Of a stretch of DNA of 43,955 nt, positions 1 to 7,757 are shown piece by piece. Each line of letters starts with the position of its first letter. Within the stretch, counting starts at the first letter, position 1. The stretch covers positions 1-43,955 of the forward strand of contig NZ_BROC01000025.1 in assembly GCF_024345205.1 (NCBI RefSeq), given 5' to 3'. This DNA is from Lapidilactobacillus luobeiensis. GTDB taxonomy: Bacteria; Bacillota; Bacilli; Lactobacillales; Lactobacillaceae. A program made the translations under genes and the position numbers. The notes under the pieces were generated by a model. It saw nothing but the letters and a program-made list of their open reading frames with translations, was not told the DNA's origin and did no database searches.

Positions 1-294
1 TGGCGGCGCAATACTTTACACTGGTATACCTTGGATTTTCAGACCACGGATAAGCGTGTTTTTACGGAGATCCTCAATGCGGATAATGCCGATCTGTTCA
101 AACGCAATTTGTTGATGATCCCTAAGATGACCGAGATCGAGGTCACCGATCGGGTAAAGCGTCGGAGCAAGTTTGATTTTGTGATGAGTAACGTCAATTT
201 TGGTATTTGGGGTAGCACCGGTATCTTGATTTTTGGTGGGGTTGTTACCTTAGTGCTCATTTTATTTGCGATTTTTGATAATTTCTTCAAGTAA
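1..294 (+). CDS. C-terminal part of a sigma-linked membrane protein (5' end outside the window)
   Basis: The reading frame is open from base 1 and ends at TAA 292-294, so this is the 3' end of a gene that starts upstream. The visible 97 residues align closely with the C-terminus of the full gene at 1013-1786: both share the segment LDFQTTDKRVFTEILN, then LFKRNLLMIP, then a hydrophobic C-terminal helix of about 22 residues. The two are tandem paralogues. The shared part resembles the end of a bacterial PH-like cytoplasmic domain followed by one membrane anchor. The family assignment is an inference; the paralogy is plain from the sequence. By analogy with the second copy, a sigma factor gene may precede it outside the window. 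Confidence 0.75.
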   Translation, partial: WRRNTLHWYTLDFQTTDKRVFTEILNADNADLFKRNLLMIPKMTEIEVTDRVKRRSKFDFVMSNVNFGIWGSTGILIFGGVVTLVLILFAIFDNFFK

Positions 295-346
295 CGATCA
301 TTTATGGTTCTTAAATAACAGTTAACCCATATTTTTAATTCGCCTG

Positions 347-377
347 CCAGCAAGCTGCCTCCTTGCTGGTTTTTTTG
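347..377 (+). terminator. Rho-independent terminator of the first cassette copy
   Basis: The stem CCAGCAAG / CTTGCTGG with a 7-nt loop is followed by eight T. About 30 bases upstream are also shared with the second terminator at 1846-1875, so the terminator belongs to the duplicated unit. Confidence 0.9.
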
Positions 378-498
378 TTTTGTTCAGAAAAAAATTATTT
401 TGGCGTAAAATGTCAGACCTCAGGGGGTTCTATCGTAATATAGGGTGTAAGCGAGTATGACAGGATTTGATTCTTGTCAAGGAAGGAGGAGGGGCGAG

Positions 499-1029
499 AT
501 GGAAGAAGCGGAGTTGATTGCTCGTTTGCGGGCACAAGATGAAGCGGCTTTGACGGAGTTGGTCGTTAGCTATGGCGGGTTTATCAATCAAGTGATTCTG
601 CACAATTTGCCGAATGATTTTCGACGAGATTTCACGGCGGATATTGCCAATCGTTGCTTTTATCAAGTGTGGTCGCATATCGGGCAGTATGATGCGGATA
701 AAGGCACTTTCAAAAACTGGTTGAGCGCGATCGTCAAGCACCAAACAATCGATTATCAGCGGGGACTAAAAGCGATGCTGCAGAACACCACGCTGGATCA
801 TGTGGTTCTGTCTACGCCGCCGATTACGGAGGAATTAGATTACGAGGCGATTTTCGCCTCGCTTTCGAAGACAGAACGGGAAGTTTTCATGTTATTTTAT
901 CGTGATGATTTCTTGCCTGAAGAAATCGGTAAGAAGTTACGGATGAAGCGCTGGTCCGTTTATAAGCATTTATCACGCGGACGCAAGAAACTACAAGAGG
1001 AGGGTGTTATCAATGACTACTTTACTTAA
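499..1029 (+). CDS. ECF-type RNA polymerase sigma factor
   Basis: This 176-residue protein has the two-domain layout of an extracytoplasmic-function sigma factor. Residues about 10-90 form region 2, with the characteristic stretch ANRCFYQVW...GTFKNWLSAIVKHQTIDYQR. Residues about 120-170 form region 4, with LSKTEREVFMLFYRDDFLPE and a helix-turn-helix (EEIGKKLRMKRWSVYKHLSRGRKKL). The start at 499 is chosen because AAGGAGGAGG lies 8-10 bases upstream; an in-frame ATG at 457 has no such site. The 3' end overlaps the next gene by 17 bases, so the two are translationally coupled. The partner membrane protein is the natural candidate for an anti-sigma or signal sensor, but no known anti-sigma domain is visible. 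Target promoters cannot be named. Confidence 0.85.
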   Translation: MEEAELIARLRAQDEAALTELVVSYGGFINQVILHNLPNDFRRDFTADIANRCFYQVWSHIGQYDADKGTFKNWLSAIVKHQTIDYQRGLKAMLQNTTLDHVVLSTPPITEELDYEAIFASLSKTEREVFMLFYRDDFLPEEIGKKLRMKRWSVYKHLSRGRKKLQEEGVINDYFT

Positions 1030-1786
1030 TCCGTTTGTTGATGTCGTTAACCAAATCAATGGCTTTCCGGAACTACCCAAAGGCCGCTACTTTAACGGGT
1101 TGACCCCGGAGCTCCACGAACGTTATCGGGTCAAGAAAGTCAAGCTATATATTACTTTGCAGAAGGCGTTACAGGAAGTTGATAAAATTCTGGAGCCTGA
1201 TGAGAAAATCGTCAATATGATGCCGGTCACCAATGAGAATGGTTCGAACGCGGCGACCAGCGGGGTGATGGGCATGTATGCCGCTAAAACCGCAACGGCT
1301 GCGGACTACATCAAGGAACAAGATAGCTTGCGGGATAATCGCCTGATGATTTTCACGGATCGACGGATGATTTTCTTCGTGATGATCGAATTTATTGACG
1401 ATCCTACCGTTTATTATTCCTACTATTATGATCGAATTCCTGTGCTTAAATTGAAGAAGCATCGAGAATCTATTCCCGCCGATAACAACCGACCTTGGCG
1501 CCGCAATGTTCTGCACTGGTACACCTTAGACTTTCAGACCACAGATAAACGCGTGTTCACCGAGATCCTCAATGTGGAAAATGCCGAGTTGTTCAAGCGT
1601 AATCTCTTGATGATCCCCAACATGGCTAAGATTGAAATCTCTGATTCTGTCTTTCGTGGGACTAAGTTTGATTACATCTTCAGTAATATCAACTTCGGGA
1701 TCCGTGCCAATTACGTCATTTTTATCGGAATGGGGATCGTCTTGGGGATCAGCCTCATTATCTACTTACTGACCCATTTTCTGTGA
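1013..1786 (+). CDS. Single-pass membrane protein coupled to the ECF sigma factor (PH-like domain)
   Basis: The protein has 257 residues when started at ATG 1013, which has AAGAGGAGGG 6-8 bases upstream; an upstream GTG at 1004 lies inside that site. It is largely soluble, with a segment reading DNRLMIFTDRRMIFFVMIEF and later LDFQTTDKRVFTEILN, a pattern typical of bacterial PH-like domains. One hydrophobic C-terminal helix (about residues 232-255) would anchor it with the bulk in the cytoplasm. It overlaps the sigma gene by 17 bases and is paralogous to the partial gene at 1-294. A role in holding or sensing for the sigma factor is inferred from coupling only. No zinc-binding anti-sigma motif (HxxxCxxC) is present. 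Confidence 0.75.
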   Translation: MTTLLNPFVDVVNQINGFPELPKGRYFNGLTPELHERYRVKKVKLYITLQKALQEVDKILEPDEKIVNMMPVTNENGSNAATSGVMGMYAAKTATAADYIKEQDSLRDNRLMIFTDRRMIFFVMIEFIDDPTVYYSYYYDRIPVLKLKKHRESIPADNNRPWRRNVLHWYTLDFQTTDKRVFTEILNVENAELFKRNLLMIPNMAKIEISDSVFRGTKFDYIFSNINFGIRANYVIFIGMGIVLGISLIIYLLTHFL

Positions 1787-1845
1787 TACGCGCCGGATAC
1801 CAAAGCTTTTCAAAATAACTGTTAACCCATATTTTAATTCGCCTG

Positions 1846-1875
1846 CCAGCAAGCTGCCTCCTTGCTGGTTTTTTT
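1846..1875 (+). terminator. Rho-independent terminator of the second cassette copy
   Basis: It has the same stem and loop as the terminator at 347-377 (CCAGCAAG / CTTGCTGG), followed by seven T. The shared sequence begins upstream, around 1815, at AACTGTTAACCCATATTTTA. Confidence 0.9.
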
Positions 1876-1936
1876 GTTGGCTTTTGCTGAAAATCGCTCA
1901 CTTACTAAAAAGAAACTTTCACGAAAAAGTGGCAAC

Positions 1937-1977
1937 TTTACAAGATATTTACATAAATCATACTGAAAATTTATACT
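1937..1977 (+). promoter_or_regulatory. PhoP box and promoter of the pst operon
   Basis: TTTACA occurs at 1937 and 1948, with related hexamers TCATAC at 1958 and TTTATA at 1970. The spacing is close to 11 bases, the pattern of tandem PhoP-binding repeats in Gram-positive phosphate regulons. The repeat at 1948 doubles as a -35 element, 18 bases before a -10 TATACT at 1972-1977. Induction by phosphate starvation through PhoPR is inferred; phoP and phoR are not in the window. Confidence 0.75.
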
Positions 1978-2038
1978 CACTGGTTAAACTGTGGTTGTAT
2001 TCAAAATTAGGGATGACACAGAGCAGGAGTGTAGAGAT

Positions 2039-2941
2039 ATGAAGAGAAAACTTGCATTAGGTTCACTGATCGCTGCCGGATTAATGTTATTGGGCGCTTG
2101 TAGCGGATCAGGTAGCGCTTCCAACGGTAGCAGCAGTAGCTCCAGCAGCAAGAAAGCAGAATCAGCTAAAATCATGGTCGTCGGCTCAACCGCGTTACAA
2201 CCATTAGTCGAACAAGCGGCGAAGGATTTCCAAAAGGAAAACAGCAACATCGTGGTCAATGTTCAAGGTGGCGGTTCCGGCACAGGGTTAAGTCAAGTTT
2301 CGCAAGGCGCGGTCACCATTGGGAACTCGGATATTTTCGCTGAGGCCAAAGATGGGATCGACGCTTCTAAATTAGTCGATCATAAAGTTGCGGTTGTGGG
2401 GATGGGACCAGTCGTTAACAAAGAAGTTGGCGTGAAGAACATTACCATGGCGCAATTAAAGGATATTTTCACTGGGAAGATCACCAACTGGAAAGATGTT
2501 GGCGGCAAAGATGGCGCGATCACTGTGATCAATCGGGCAGAAGGTAGCGGGACCCGCGCGACTTTCGAAAACGCGGTGCTTGATGGCGCTAAGGCAGTTA
2601 AGTCACAAGAACAAGATTCCAACGGGACTGTTCAACAAATCGTTCGCTCAACACCAGGTTCGATCAGCTACTTGGCTTTCTCATACTTCAAAGATGATAT
2701 CCAACCATTATCGATCGATGGTGTTGAACCGACTGACAAGAACGTGACCACCAACGAATGGAAGATCTGGTCTTACGAACATATGTATACTCAGGAAAAA
2801 ATCGACAGCGCGACTAAGAAGTTTCTGGAATACATGGACTCAAAAGATGTTCAGTCTGGCCCGGTCAAGGATCTTGGCTATATCAGCATGCATGACATGA
2901 AAGTTGTCAAGGACGCGAAGAACAAGGTCAGCGAAAAATAA
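2039..2941 (+). CDS. pstS: Phosphate ABC transporter substrate-binding lipoprotein PstS
   Basis: PstS binds inorganic phosphate outside the membrane and delivers it to the PstCA permease. The 300-residue protein starts with MKRKLALGSLIAAGLMLLGAC, a lipoprotein signal with lipobox LGAC (Cys21). A Ser/Gly-rich linker follows, then the periplasmic-binding fold with VVGSTALQPLVEQAAKDF, VQGGGSGTGLSQVSQGAV and NRAEGSGTRATFE, which carry the phosphate-contacting Ser/Thr/Arg residues of the family. The start is taken at ATG 2039 with GGAGTG upstream, giving a proper signal peptide; a GTG at 1991 would add 16 residues in front of it. It is the first gene of the operon under the PhoP box. Confidence 0.95.
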   Translation: MKRKLALGSLIAAGLMLLGACSGSGSASNGSSSSSSSKKAESAKIMVVGSTALQPLVEQAAKDFQKENSNIVVNVQGGGSGTGLSQVSQGAVTIGNSDIFAEAKDGIDASKLVDHKVAVVGMGPVVNKEVGVKNITMAQLKDIFTGKITNWKDVGGKDGAITVINRAEGSGTRATFENAVLDGAKAVKSQEQDSNGTVQQIVRSTPGSISYLAFSYFKDDIQPLSIDGVEPTDKNVTTNEWKIWSYEHMYTQEKIDSATKKFLEYMDSKDVQSGPVKDLGYISMHDMKVVKDAKNKVSEK

Positions 2942-2961
2942 AGTAAGCGAGAAGTGAGATT

Positions 2962-3873
2962 ATGAAAGAGGATAAGCTCTTTGCCCGCTCTAAAGAGATC
3001 CGACAAGATAATTGGGGCCGGCTACTCTGCTACATCAGCGTCACGATCTTGTTGCTACTGGTTGTGACGATTGTCTACTTCATTAGTAGCAAAGGCCTAC
3101 AAACGTTCACCAAAAATCACGTTAATGTTTGGTCATTTCTGACAACAGCAGATTGGAACACCAGCTTGGATGCCCACGGGCATGCGGACATTGGGGCCTT
3201 AGCCTTGATCACAACCTCGTTTTCGACAACTATGCTAGCGGCCGCTATGGCGACACCGCTAGCTTTTGTTATCGCGATCTACGTGGTGGCGCTAAAGCCA
3301 AAATTTGGGCAACGTTTTGTCCAACCAGTGATCGAATTACTGTTGGGGATTCCTTCAGTTGTCTACGGGTTCATCGGCTTGACCGTTTTGGTACCGATCA
3401 TTCGCGGGAGGTTCGGCGGTACGGGCTTTGGGATCTTGGCCGGGGCGTTGATCTTGGCCTTGATGATCTTGCCCACGATCACGTCCTTGTCGATCGAAAG
3501 CTTGCGCAGTGTGGATCCCAGTTACCAGAAATTTGCCTATACTTTGGGGTGCACCCATTGGCAAATGATCTATCACGTCATGTTGCGGATCTCCGCGAAA
3601 AAACTGATGATCGCTGTGATTTATGGGATCGCCCGGGCCTTTGGTGAAGCGCTGGCAGTCCAGATGGTGATCGGCAATACCGTTCAAATGCCCACAAGTC
3701 TGGTCTCGCCAACGGCAACGCTGACCAGCAAATTGACCACCGATATTGGCAACACCATTGATGGTACCCTGCCCAATAACGCGTTATGGACCTTGGCCTT
3801 GATCCTATTGTTGATTTCCTTGGCCTTTAACTTGATCGTCAAAGGATTCACCCGAGGAGGCGAGGCTAAATGA
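2962..3873 (+). CDS. pstC: Phosphate ABC transporter permease PstC
   Basis: The 303-residue integral membrane protein has about six hydrophobic helices. The cytoplasmic coupling loop of ABC permeases is visible near residues 195-245, with GCTHWQMIYHVMLR and GIARAFGEALAV (the EAA-like motif). The first helix follows a short cytoplasmic N-terminus. It lies 20 bases after pstS, and its stop overlaps the pstA start (ATGA), which suggests translational coupling of the two permease subunits. Length and motifs match the PstC family. Confidence 0.95.
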   Translation: MKEDKLFARSKEIRQDNWGRLLCYISVTILLLLVVTIVYFISSKGLQTFTKNHVNVWSFLTTADWNTSLDAHGHADIGALALITTSFSTTMLAAAMATPLAFVIAIYVVALKPKFGQRFVQPVIELLLGIPSVVYGFIGLTVLVPIIRGRFGGTGFGILAGALILALMILPTITSLSIESLRSVDPSYQKFAYTLGCTHWQMIYHVMLRISAKKLMIAVIYGIARAFGEALAVQMVIGNTVQMPTSLVSPTATLTSKLTTDIGNTIDGTLPNNALWTLALILLLISLAFNLIVKGFTRGGEAK

Positions 3874-4742
3874 ATCGTTATCGAACTGATAAATTTGCCC
3901 GTGGTCTGATCTACACCATTGTCGGCGCGATCATTGCCTTGATTGCTATCTTCATTGGCTATTTGCTGGTTCAAGGCTGGTCCACGATCAGTTGGTCGTT
4001 TCTGACCACCGCCAGCGATGACGGGCTGGGCATTCGCGATCAACTCTTCAACTCATTGTATTTGTTGATTTTGACGCTCCTGTTGTCCTTTCCCATTGCC
4101 TTAGGTTCCGCCATTGCCTTAACCATTTACGGCAAGAAAAGCCGGTTCGCCGCCATCGCGGAAATGGCGATCCAAGCTTTGAGCTCACTACCTTCGATCA
4201 TCATCGGGCTCTTTGGCTTCCTGTTGTTAGTTCTGAAGTTCAAAATTGGCTTTTCCGTGCTATCTGGCGCGATCGCGTTGACCTTCTTCAATCTACCGAT
4301 CTTGACCCAAAGTATTTCCTTGGCGATCGCGACGGTTCCTGAGGCGCGCATGACTGCCGGCGTTTCCCTTGGTGTTTCCAAGTGGCATACGATCACCAAG
4401 GTGATTTTGCCTGAGGCGATGCCGGGAATGATCTCAGGCATCGTGCTTAGTGCCGGCCGAGTTTTTGGGGAGGCGGCGGCTTTGATCTACACGGCTGGTC
4501 AAAGCGCGCCGAAGTTAGACTACTTCAATTGGAATATTTTTGATGCCAACAGTTTCTTGAATCCTTTGCGACCGGCGGAAACATTGGCGGTCCATATTTG
4601 GAAAGTCAATACTGAAGGGCTGGGCGCTAACGCCGAAGCTATCTCAAAAGGCACGATCGTTATTTTGATCTTGACCATCCTGGCCTTTAATTTGCTGGCG
4701 CGGCAATTGTCCCGACGACTGCAACGTAAAATCTACCATTAA
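3870..4742 (+). CDS. pstA: Phosphate ABC transporter permease PstA
   Basis: The 290-residue membrane protein has six predicted helices and is the partner of PstC in the heterodimeric channel. The EAA loop is seen as GVSKWHTITKVILPEAMPGM followed by GRVFGEAAALIYTAG. The family motif LSSLPSIIIGLFGF lies in the first half. It overlaps pstC by four bases and is followed by the two ATPase genes. The length is normal and no damage is seen. Confidence 0.95.
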   Translation: MNRYRTDKFARGLIYTIVGAIIALIAIFIGYLLVQGWSTISWSFLTTASDDGLGIRDQLFNSLYLLILTLLLSFPIALGSAIALTIYGKKSRFAAIAEMAIQALSSLPSIIIGLFGFLLLVLKFKIGFSVLSGAIALTFFNLPILTQSISLAIATVPEARMTAGVSLGVSKWHTITKVILPEAMPGMISGIVLSAGRVFGEAAALIYTAGQSAPKLDYFNWNIFDANSFLNPLRPAETLAVHIWKVNTEGLGANAEAISKGTIVILILTILAFNLLARQLSRRLQRKIYH

Positions 4743-4771
4743 GTGGTGGAGCTAACTGTTAATGAGGTGCG

Positions 4772-5563
4772 ATGATGTATGATACTGCAGAGACCTATTT
4801 GAATTTTCCTGATTTGACCAATGCCTTGACGACCAAGGATCTAACGGTCAAATATGATGATACCTTAGCGCTGCACCCTTGTTCCGCGGTTTTTCCGAAA
4901 AATCGGATCACGGCCTTGATCGGACCATCAGGCTCTGGTAAGTCAACCTTTCTGCGTTGTTTGAATCGGATGAATGACGAAGTGGCGACGATCGGCGGGC
5001 AGATCGTTTTTGACGACACGAATATCAATGATCGCAAGCTAAACGTTTATCAATTGCGGCAACAGATCGGCATGCTTTTTCAGCAGCCGAATCCATTTGC
5101 TCGCTCGATCCGCTTCAACTTGTCCTTTGGTCTACTTGAACATCAGAAAATCAGTAACCAAGATTTGCAGCAAAGAATGAAGCAGGTATTGAGTATGGTC
5201 GATCTTTGGAATGAATTAGATGGTGATCTGGAGCGCAACGCTTTGCAACTATCAGGGGGGCAGCAACAGCGGCTTTGTTTGGCGCGGACCTTGATGTCGA
5301 TGCCGCAAGTTTTGTTATTGGATGAACCGGCCAGTGCATTGGATCCAATTTCGACTGCCAAAATCGAAGCAAATTTGCTAGAATTAAAGCAGAACTATAC
5401 GATCATCATCGTGACCCATAATCTGGAGCAAGCGGCGCGGATCAGCGATTACACAGCCTTCTTTTACGATGGGCAATTAATGGAATTCGATGCGACGGCG
5501 CAGTTGTTTATCAAGCCGCATTTGGCGATGACTGACGATTATTTGTCAGGGAATTTTGGGTGA
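4772..5563 (+). CDS. pstB: Phosphate ABC transporter ATP-binding protein PstB (first copy)
   Basis: This ATPase subunit has 263 residues. Walker A is GPSGSGKST at residues 51-59, the Q-loop is MLFQQPNPF, the signature is LSGGQQQR, Walker B is VLLLDEPASAL, and the switch histidine is in IIVTHN. The PstB-specific NRMND after Walker A and the QQPNPF stretch assign it to phosphate import. ATG 4772 has GAGGTG upstream; ATG 4775 is an equally possible start. Compared with the second copy it has about 15 additional N-terminal residues. Lactobacillaceae commonly carry two pstB genes in this order. Confidence 0.93.
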   Translation: MMYDTAETYLNFPDLTNALTTKDLTVKYDDTLALHPCSAVFPKNRITALIGPSGSGKSTFLRCLNRMNDEVATIGGQIVFDDTNINDRKLNVYQLRQQIGMLFQQPNPFARSIRFNLSFGLLEHQKISNQDLQQRMKQVLSMVDLWNELDGDLERNALQLSGGQQQRLCLARTLMSMPQVLLLDEPASALDPISTAKIEANLLELKQNYTIIIVTHNLEQAARISDYTAFFYDGQLMEFDATAQLFIKPHLAMTDDYLSGNFG

Positions 5564-6327
5564 TGATCATGACAGAGAATAGTTTGACGACCAAGGATGT
5601 TAAAGTTAGCTATGGCAAGTACGAGAGCCTTCATGGCGTAACTTTGGCTTTCCCAAAAAATAAAATCACGGCTTTGATGGGACCGTCTGGTTGCGGCAAA
5701 TCGACTTTCTTACGCTGTTTGAATCGGAGCAATGATTTGCTTCCTGATGTGACTGTTAGTGGTGAGATCGAGTTTGAGCAGCAAGATATTTATGGACCCA
5801 AAGTCAATGTCGTTGCTTTGCGGACTCAGATCGGCATGGTGTATCAACAACCAACACCGTTTCCCTTTTCGATCTATGAGAATGTGATCTTCAGTCAACG
5901 AATGATGGGGATGCGTGAGCGACGTCAGGCCGATGAGATCGTGGAGCGTAGTTTGCGTCAGGCGGCCATCTGGGATGAGGTCAAAGATCGGCTTCATCGT
6001 TCCGCGCAATCATTATCTGGTGGTCAGCAGCAACGGGTCTGTTTAGCCAGTGTTTTGGCGGGGGCCCCGGAAGTGATTTTGCTTGATGAACCAACTAGTG
6101 CTCTGGATCCAATTGCCAGCGCGAAGATCGAAACGACCTTGCTGGCCTTAAAGGATAGCTATACGATCGTGATCGTGACTCATAATTTACAACAGGCCAG
6201 TCGGATCTCTGACCAGACCGCCTTTCTGTTGAATGGGAATTTAATTGAGGCCGGAGCGACTAAAGAGATTTTTATGAAGCCGCGTGAACAAGCAACCAGT
6301 GATTATTTGAACGGGAAATTCGGATAA
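5563..6327 (+). CDS. pstB: Phosphate ABC transporter ATP-binding protein PstB (second copy)
   Basis: This is the second ATPase subunit of the Pst importer, about 254 residues. Walker A is GPSGCGKST, the Q-loop is MVYQQPTPFPFSIYENV, the signature is LSGGQQQR, Walker B is VILLDEPTSAL, and the switch is IVTHNLQQA. The start is ambiguous: ATG 5563 overlaps the stop of the first copy (TGATG), and ATG 5569 (MTENSL) is six bases further. It is clearly paralogous to the preceding gene but diverged, so a recent duplication is unlikely. Whether the two form a heterodimer or serve alternative conditions is unknown. Confidence 0.93.
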   Translation: MIMTENSLTTKDVKVSYGKYESLHGVTLAFPKNKITALMGPSGCGKSTFLRCLNRSNDLLPDVTVSGEIEFEQQDIYGPKVNVVALRTQIGMVYQQPTPFPFSIYENVIFSQRMMGMRERRQADEIVERSLRQAAIWDEVKDRLHRSAQSLSGGQQQRVCLASVLAGAPEVILLDEPTSALDPIASAKIETTLLALKDSYTIVIVTHNLQQASRISDQTAFLLNGNLIEAGATKEIFMKPREQATSDYLNGKFG

Positions 6328-6346
6328 TTTCGGATAGGAGACAATC

Positions 6347-7015
6347 ATGGCACAACAATTTTTTGATGAGTTGAAGAGTTTACAAACCAACTTCATGAAT
6401 ATGGGCATCACCGTTAGTGAGCAAATCTATCAGTCAACCAAATCATTCATTGATCATGATAAAAAGTTGGCCCACGCCGTGATCACGACGGATCATGATA
6501 TCAATGAAAACGAGATCGACTTGGAAAAACAAGCGCTATATTTGATGGCGTTGCAACAGCCGGTGGCAACTAATTTTCGTGAAGTGATCTCGATCCTTAA
6601 AGCTAGTTCAGATTTAGAGCGAATCGGAGACCATGCAGTTGGCATTGCCCGCGAAACGATTTATATTAAGGGTAATCAACGGATCCCTGAAGTTGAAGAG
6701 CAGATCGCCGAAATGACTAATAGTGTTCGTAAAATGTTGGAAGAAGCATTGGACGCGTACTTTCACGAAGATGCGACCGTTGCGGAAAACGTCGCCAAGG
6801 CGGATCTAGGGATCGATCAACAATTTATGACGATCCGTAAATCGATCACTGATACTGAGTCGCAAAGCGTTGATCTGGCACCAGCCAGCGCTAGCTATCT
6901 GATGGTGGCGCGGTTCTTGGAACGGATCGGCGATCATATCGTCAATATCACGGAGTGGATCGTTTATAGTAAAACCGGGAATATTGTTGAATTGAGTAAT
7001 GATAAACGACGCTAG
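6347..7015 (+). CDS. phoU: Phosphate signalling protein PhoU
   Basis: The 222-residue soluble protein is made of two repeated three-helix PhoU domains. The metal-binding motif appears twice, as SSDLERIGDHAVGIARE near residues 84-100 and as VARFLERIGDHIVNITEW near residues 187-205. PhoU links the Pst transporter to the PhoR kinase and represses the regulon when phosphate is plentiful. It starts 19 bases after pstB with AGGAGA upstream and is the last gene of the operon. No clear terminator follows; the next sequence is the structured repeat locus A. Confidence 0.95.
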   Translation: MAQQFFDELKSLQTNFMNMGITVSEQIYQSTKSFIDHDKKLAHAVITTDHDINENEIDLEKQALYLMALQQPVATNFREVISILKASSDLERIGDHAVGIARETIYIKGNQRIPEVEEQIAEMTNSVRKMLEEALDAYFHEDATVAENVAKADLGIDQQFMTIRKSITDTESQSVDLAPASASYLMVARFLERIGDHIVNITEWIVYSKTGNIVELSNDKRR

Positions 7016-7141
7016 GTCGTTGGGGATTATTTTTGAACTGCTTTGAGAAGTATGGCTGCCGACTTGAACCGATTTGAAAAGTGCGGCTTCTGTATTTATT
7101 TCTCCGCTTGATTGCAGGTATGGCTGGGTTTGGGTGGTGAC

Positions 7142-7307
7142 GCAACCGCCTCAGGGCGTTTGTAGTGGCTGGAACGCAGTGGGCATCGTTTGAAGCCAAT
7201 CCGTAAAAGCAGCGGCTTGTCTTCAAATCGAGCCTTTGTCTAAGTAGCTGCTGGCGCACCTACAAAGACAAATTTAACTGCTGAGCCACACGCCCTGAGG
7301 CGGTTGC
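7142..7307 (+). repeat. Structured module A1 (three-way junction)
   Basis: The outer stem is an 18-bp perfect inverted repeat: GCAACCGCCTCAGGGCGT at 7142-7159 and its complement at 7290-7307. Inside are two further paired regions, TTTGAAG...CTTCAAA and TTTGTCT...AGACAAA. The linkers GGAACGCAGTGGGCATCG, TCGAGCC and CTGCTGAGCC are conserved in the other copies. Confidence 0.85.
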
Positions 7308-7634
7308 TAGGCAGTGTAGAGCCTATCTGCAATCTGGGCGAAGTAGGTTACGGAGTGCTTTTACTAGTGTGGTGGTCAAAACAATATCATTTCAATTGAT
7401 AAAAAATCCTGAATGGTTGTCTCGACCGATTATCCAGACTAGTAATCCCAAGTTTTTTGACATGTTATTCAGTTGCTGGTGATTATCAGGTCAATTGTTA
7501 TGGTGTGACTATCGGTGCGAATTTGTAATTGCTAACTATGGTCGTCAACTGCGTGGGAATCTGTCACTTTACACGAGCAGGCAGAATGGCGTGGCAGCTT
7601 AGTCTGCTTAAAACGGTTGAGCAGGCGGAGTGGA

Positions 7635-7757
7635 GTGTGGCGGGTGAGATCGCCGTGAAATTGGTCTTAGTGGCTGTGCCACTTAGACCAAGGCCTGATT
7701 TTAAGACTCGCAAAGCGAGGCTTAAAACAGCGCCCACAGCGAGCTCACCCGCCACAC
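7635..7757 (-). repeat. Structured module A2 (inverted copy of the module)
   Basis: The outer stem is a 14-bp perfect inverted repeat: GTGTGGCGGGTGAG at 7635-7648 with its complement at 7744-7757. Inner hairpins are TTGGTCTTAGTGGC / GCCACTTAGACCAA (7661-7691) and one closed by CTCGC AAA GCGAG. Read on the minus strand it has the same linker order as module 1. Confidence 0.8.

Noticed and set aside
457-498. Upstream start for the sigma factor gene at 457
   Set aside because: The strong AAGGAGGAGG lies between 457 and 499 and is correctly spaced only for the ATG at 499.
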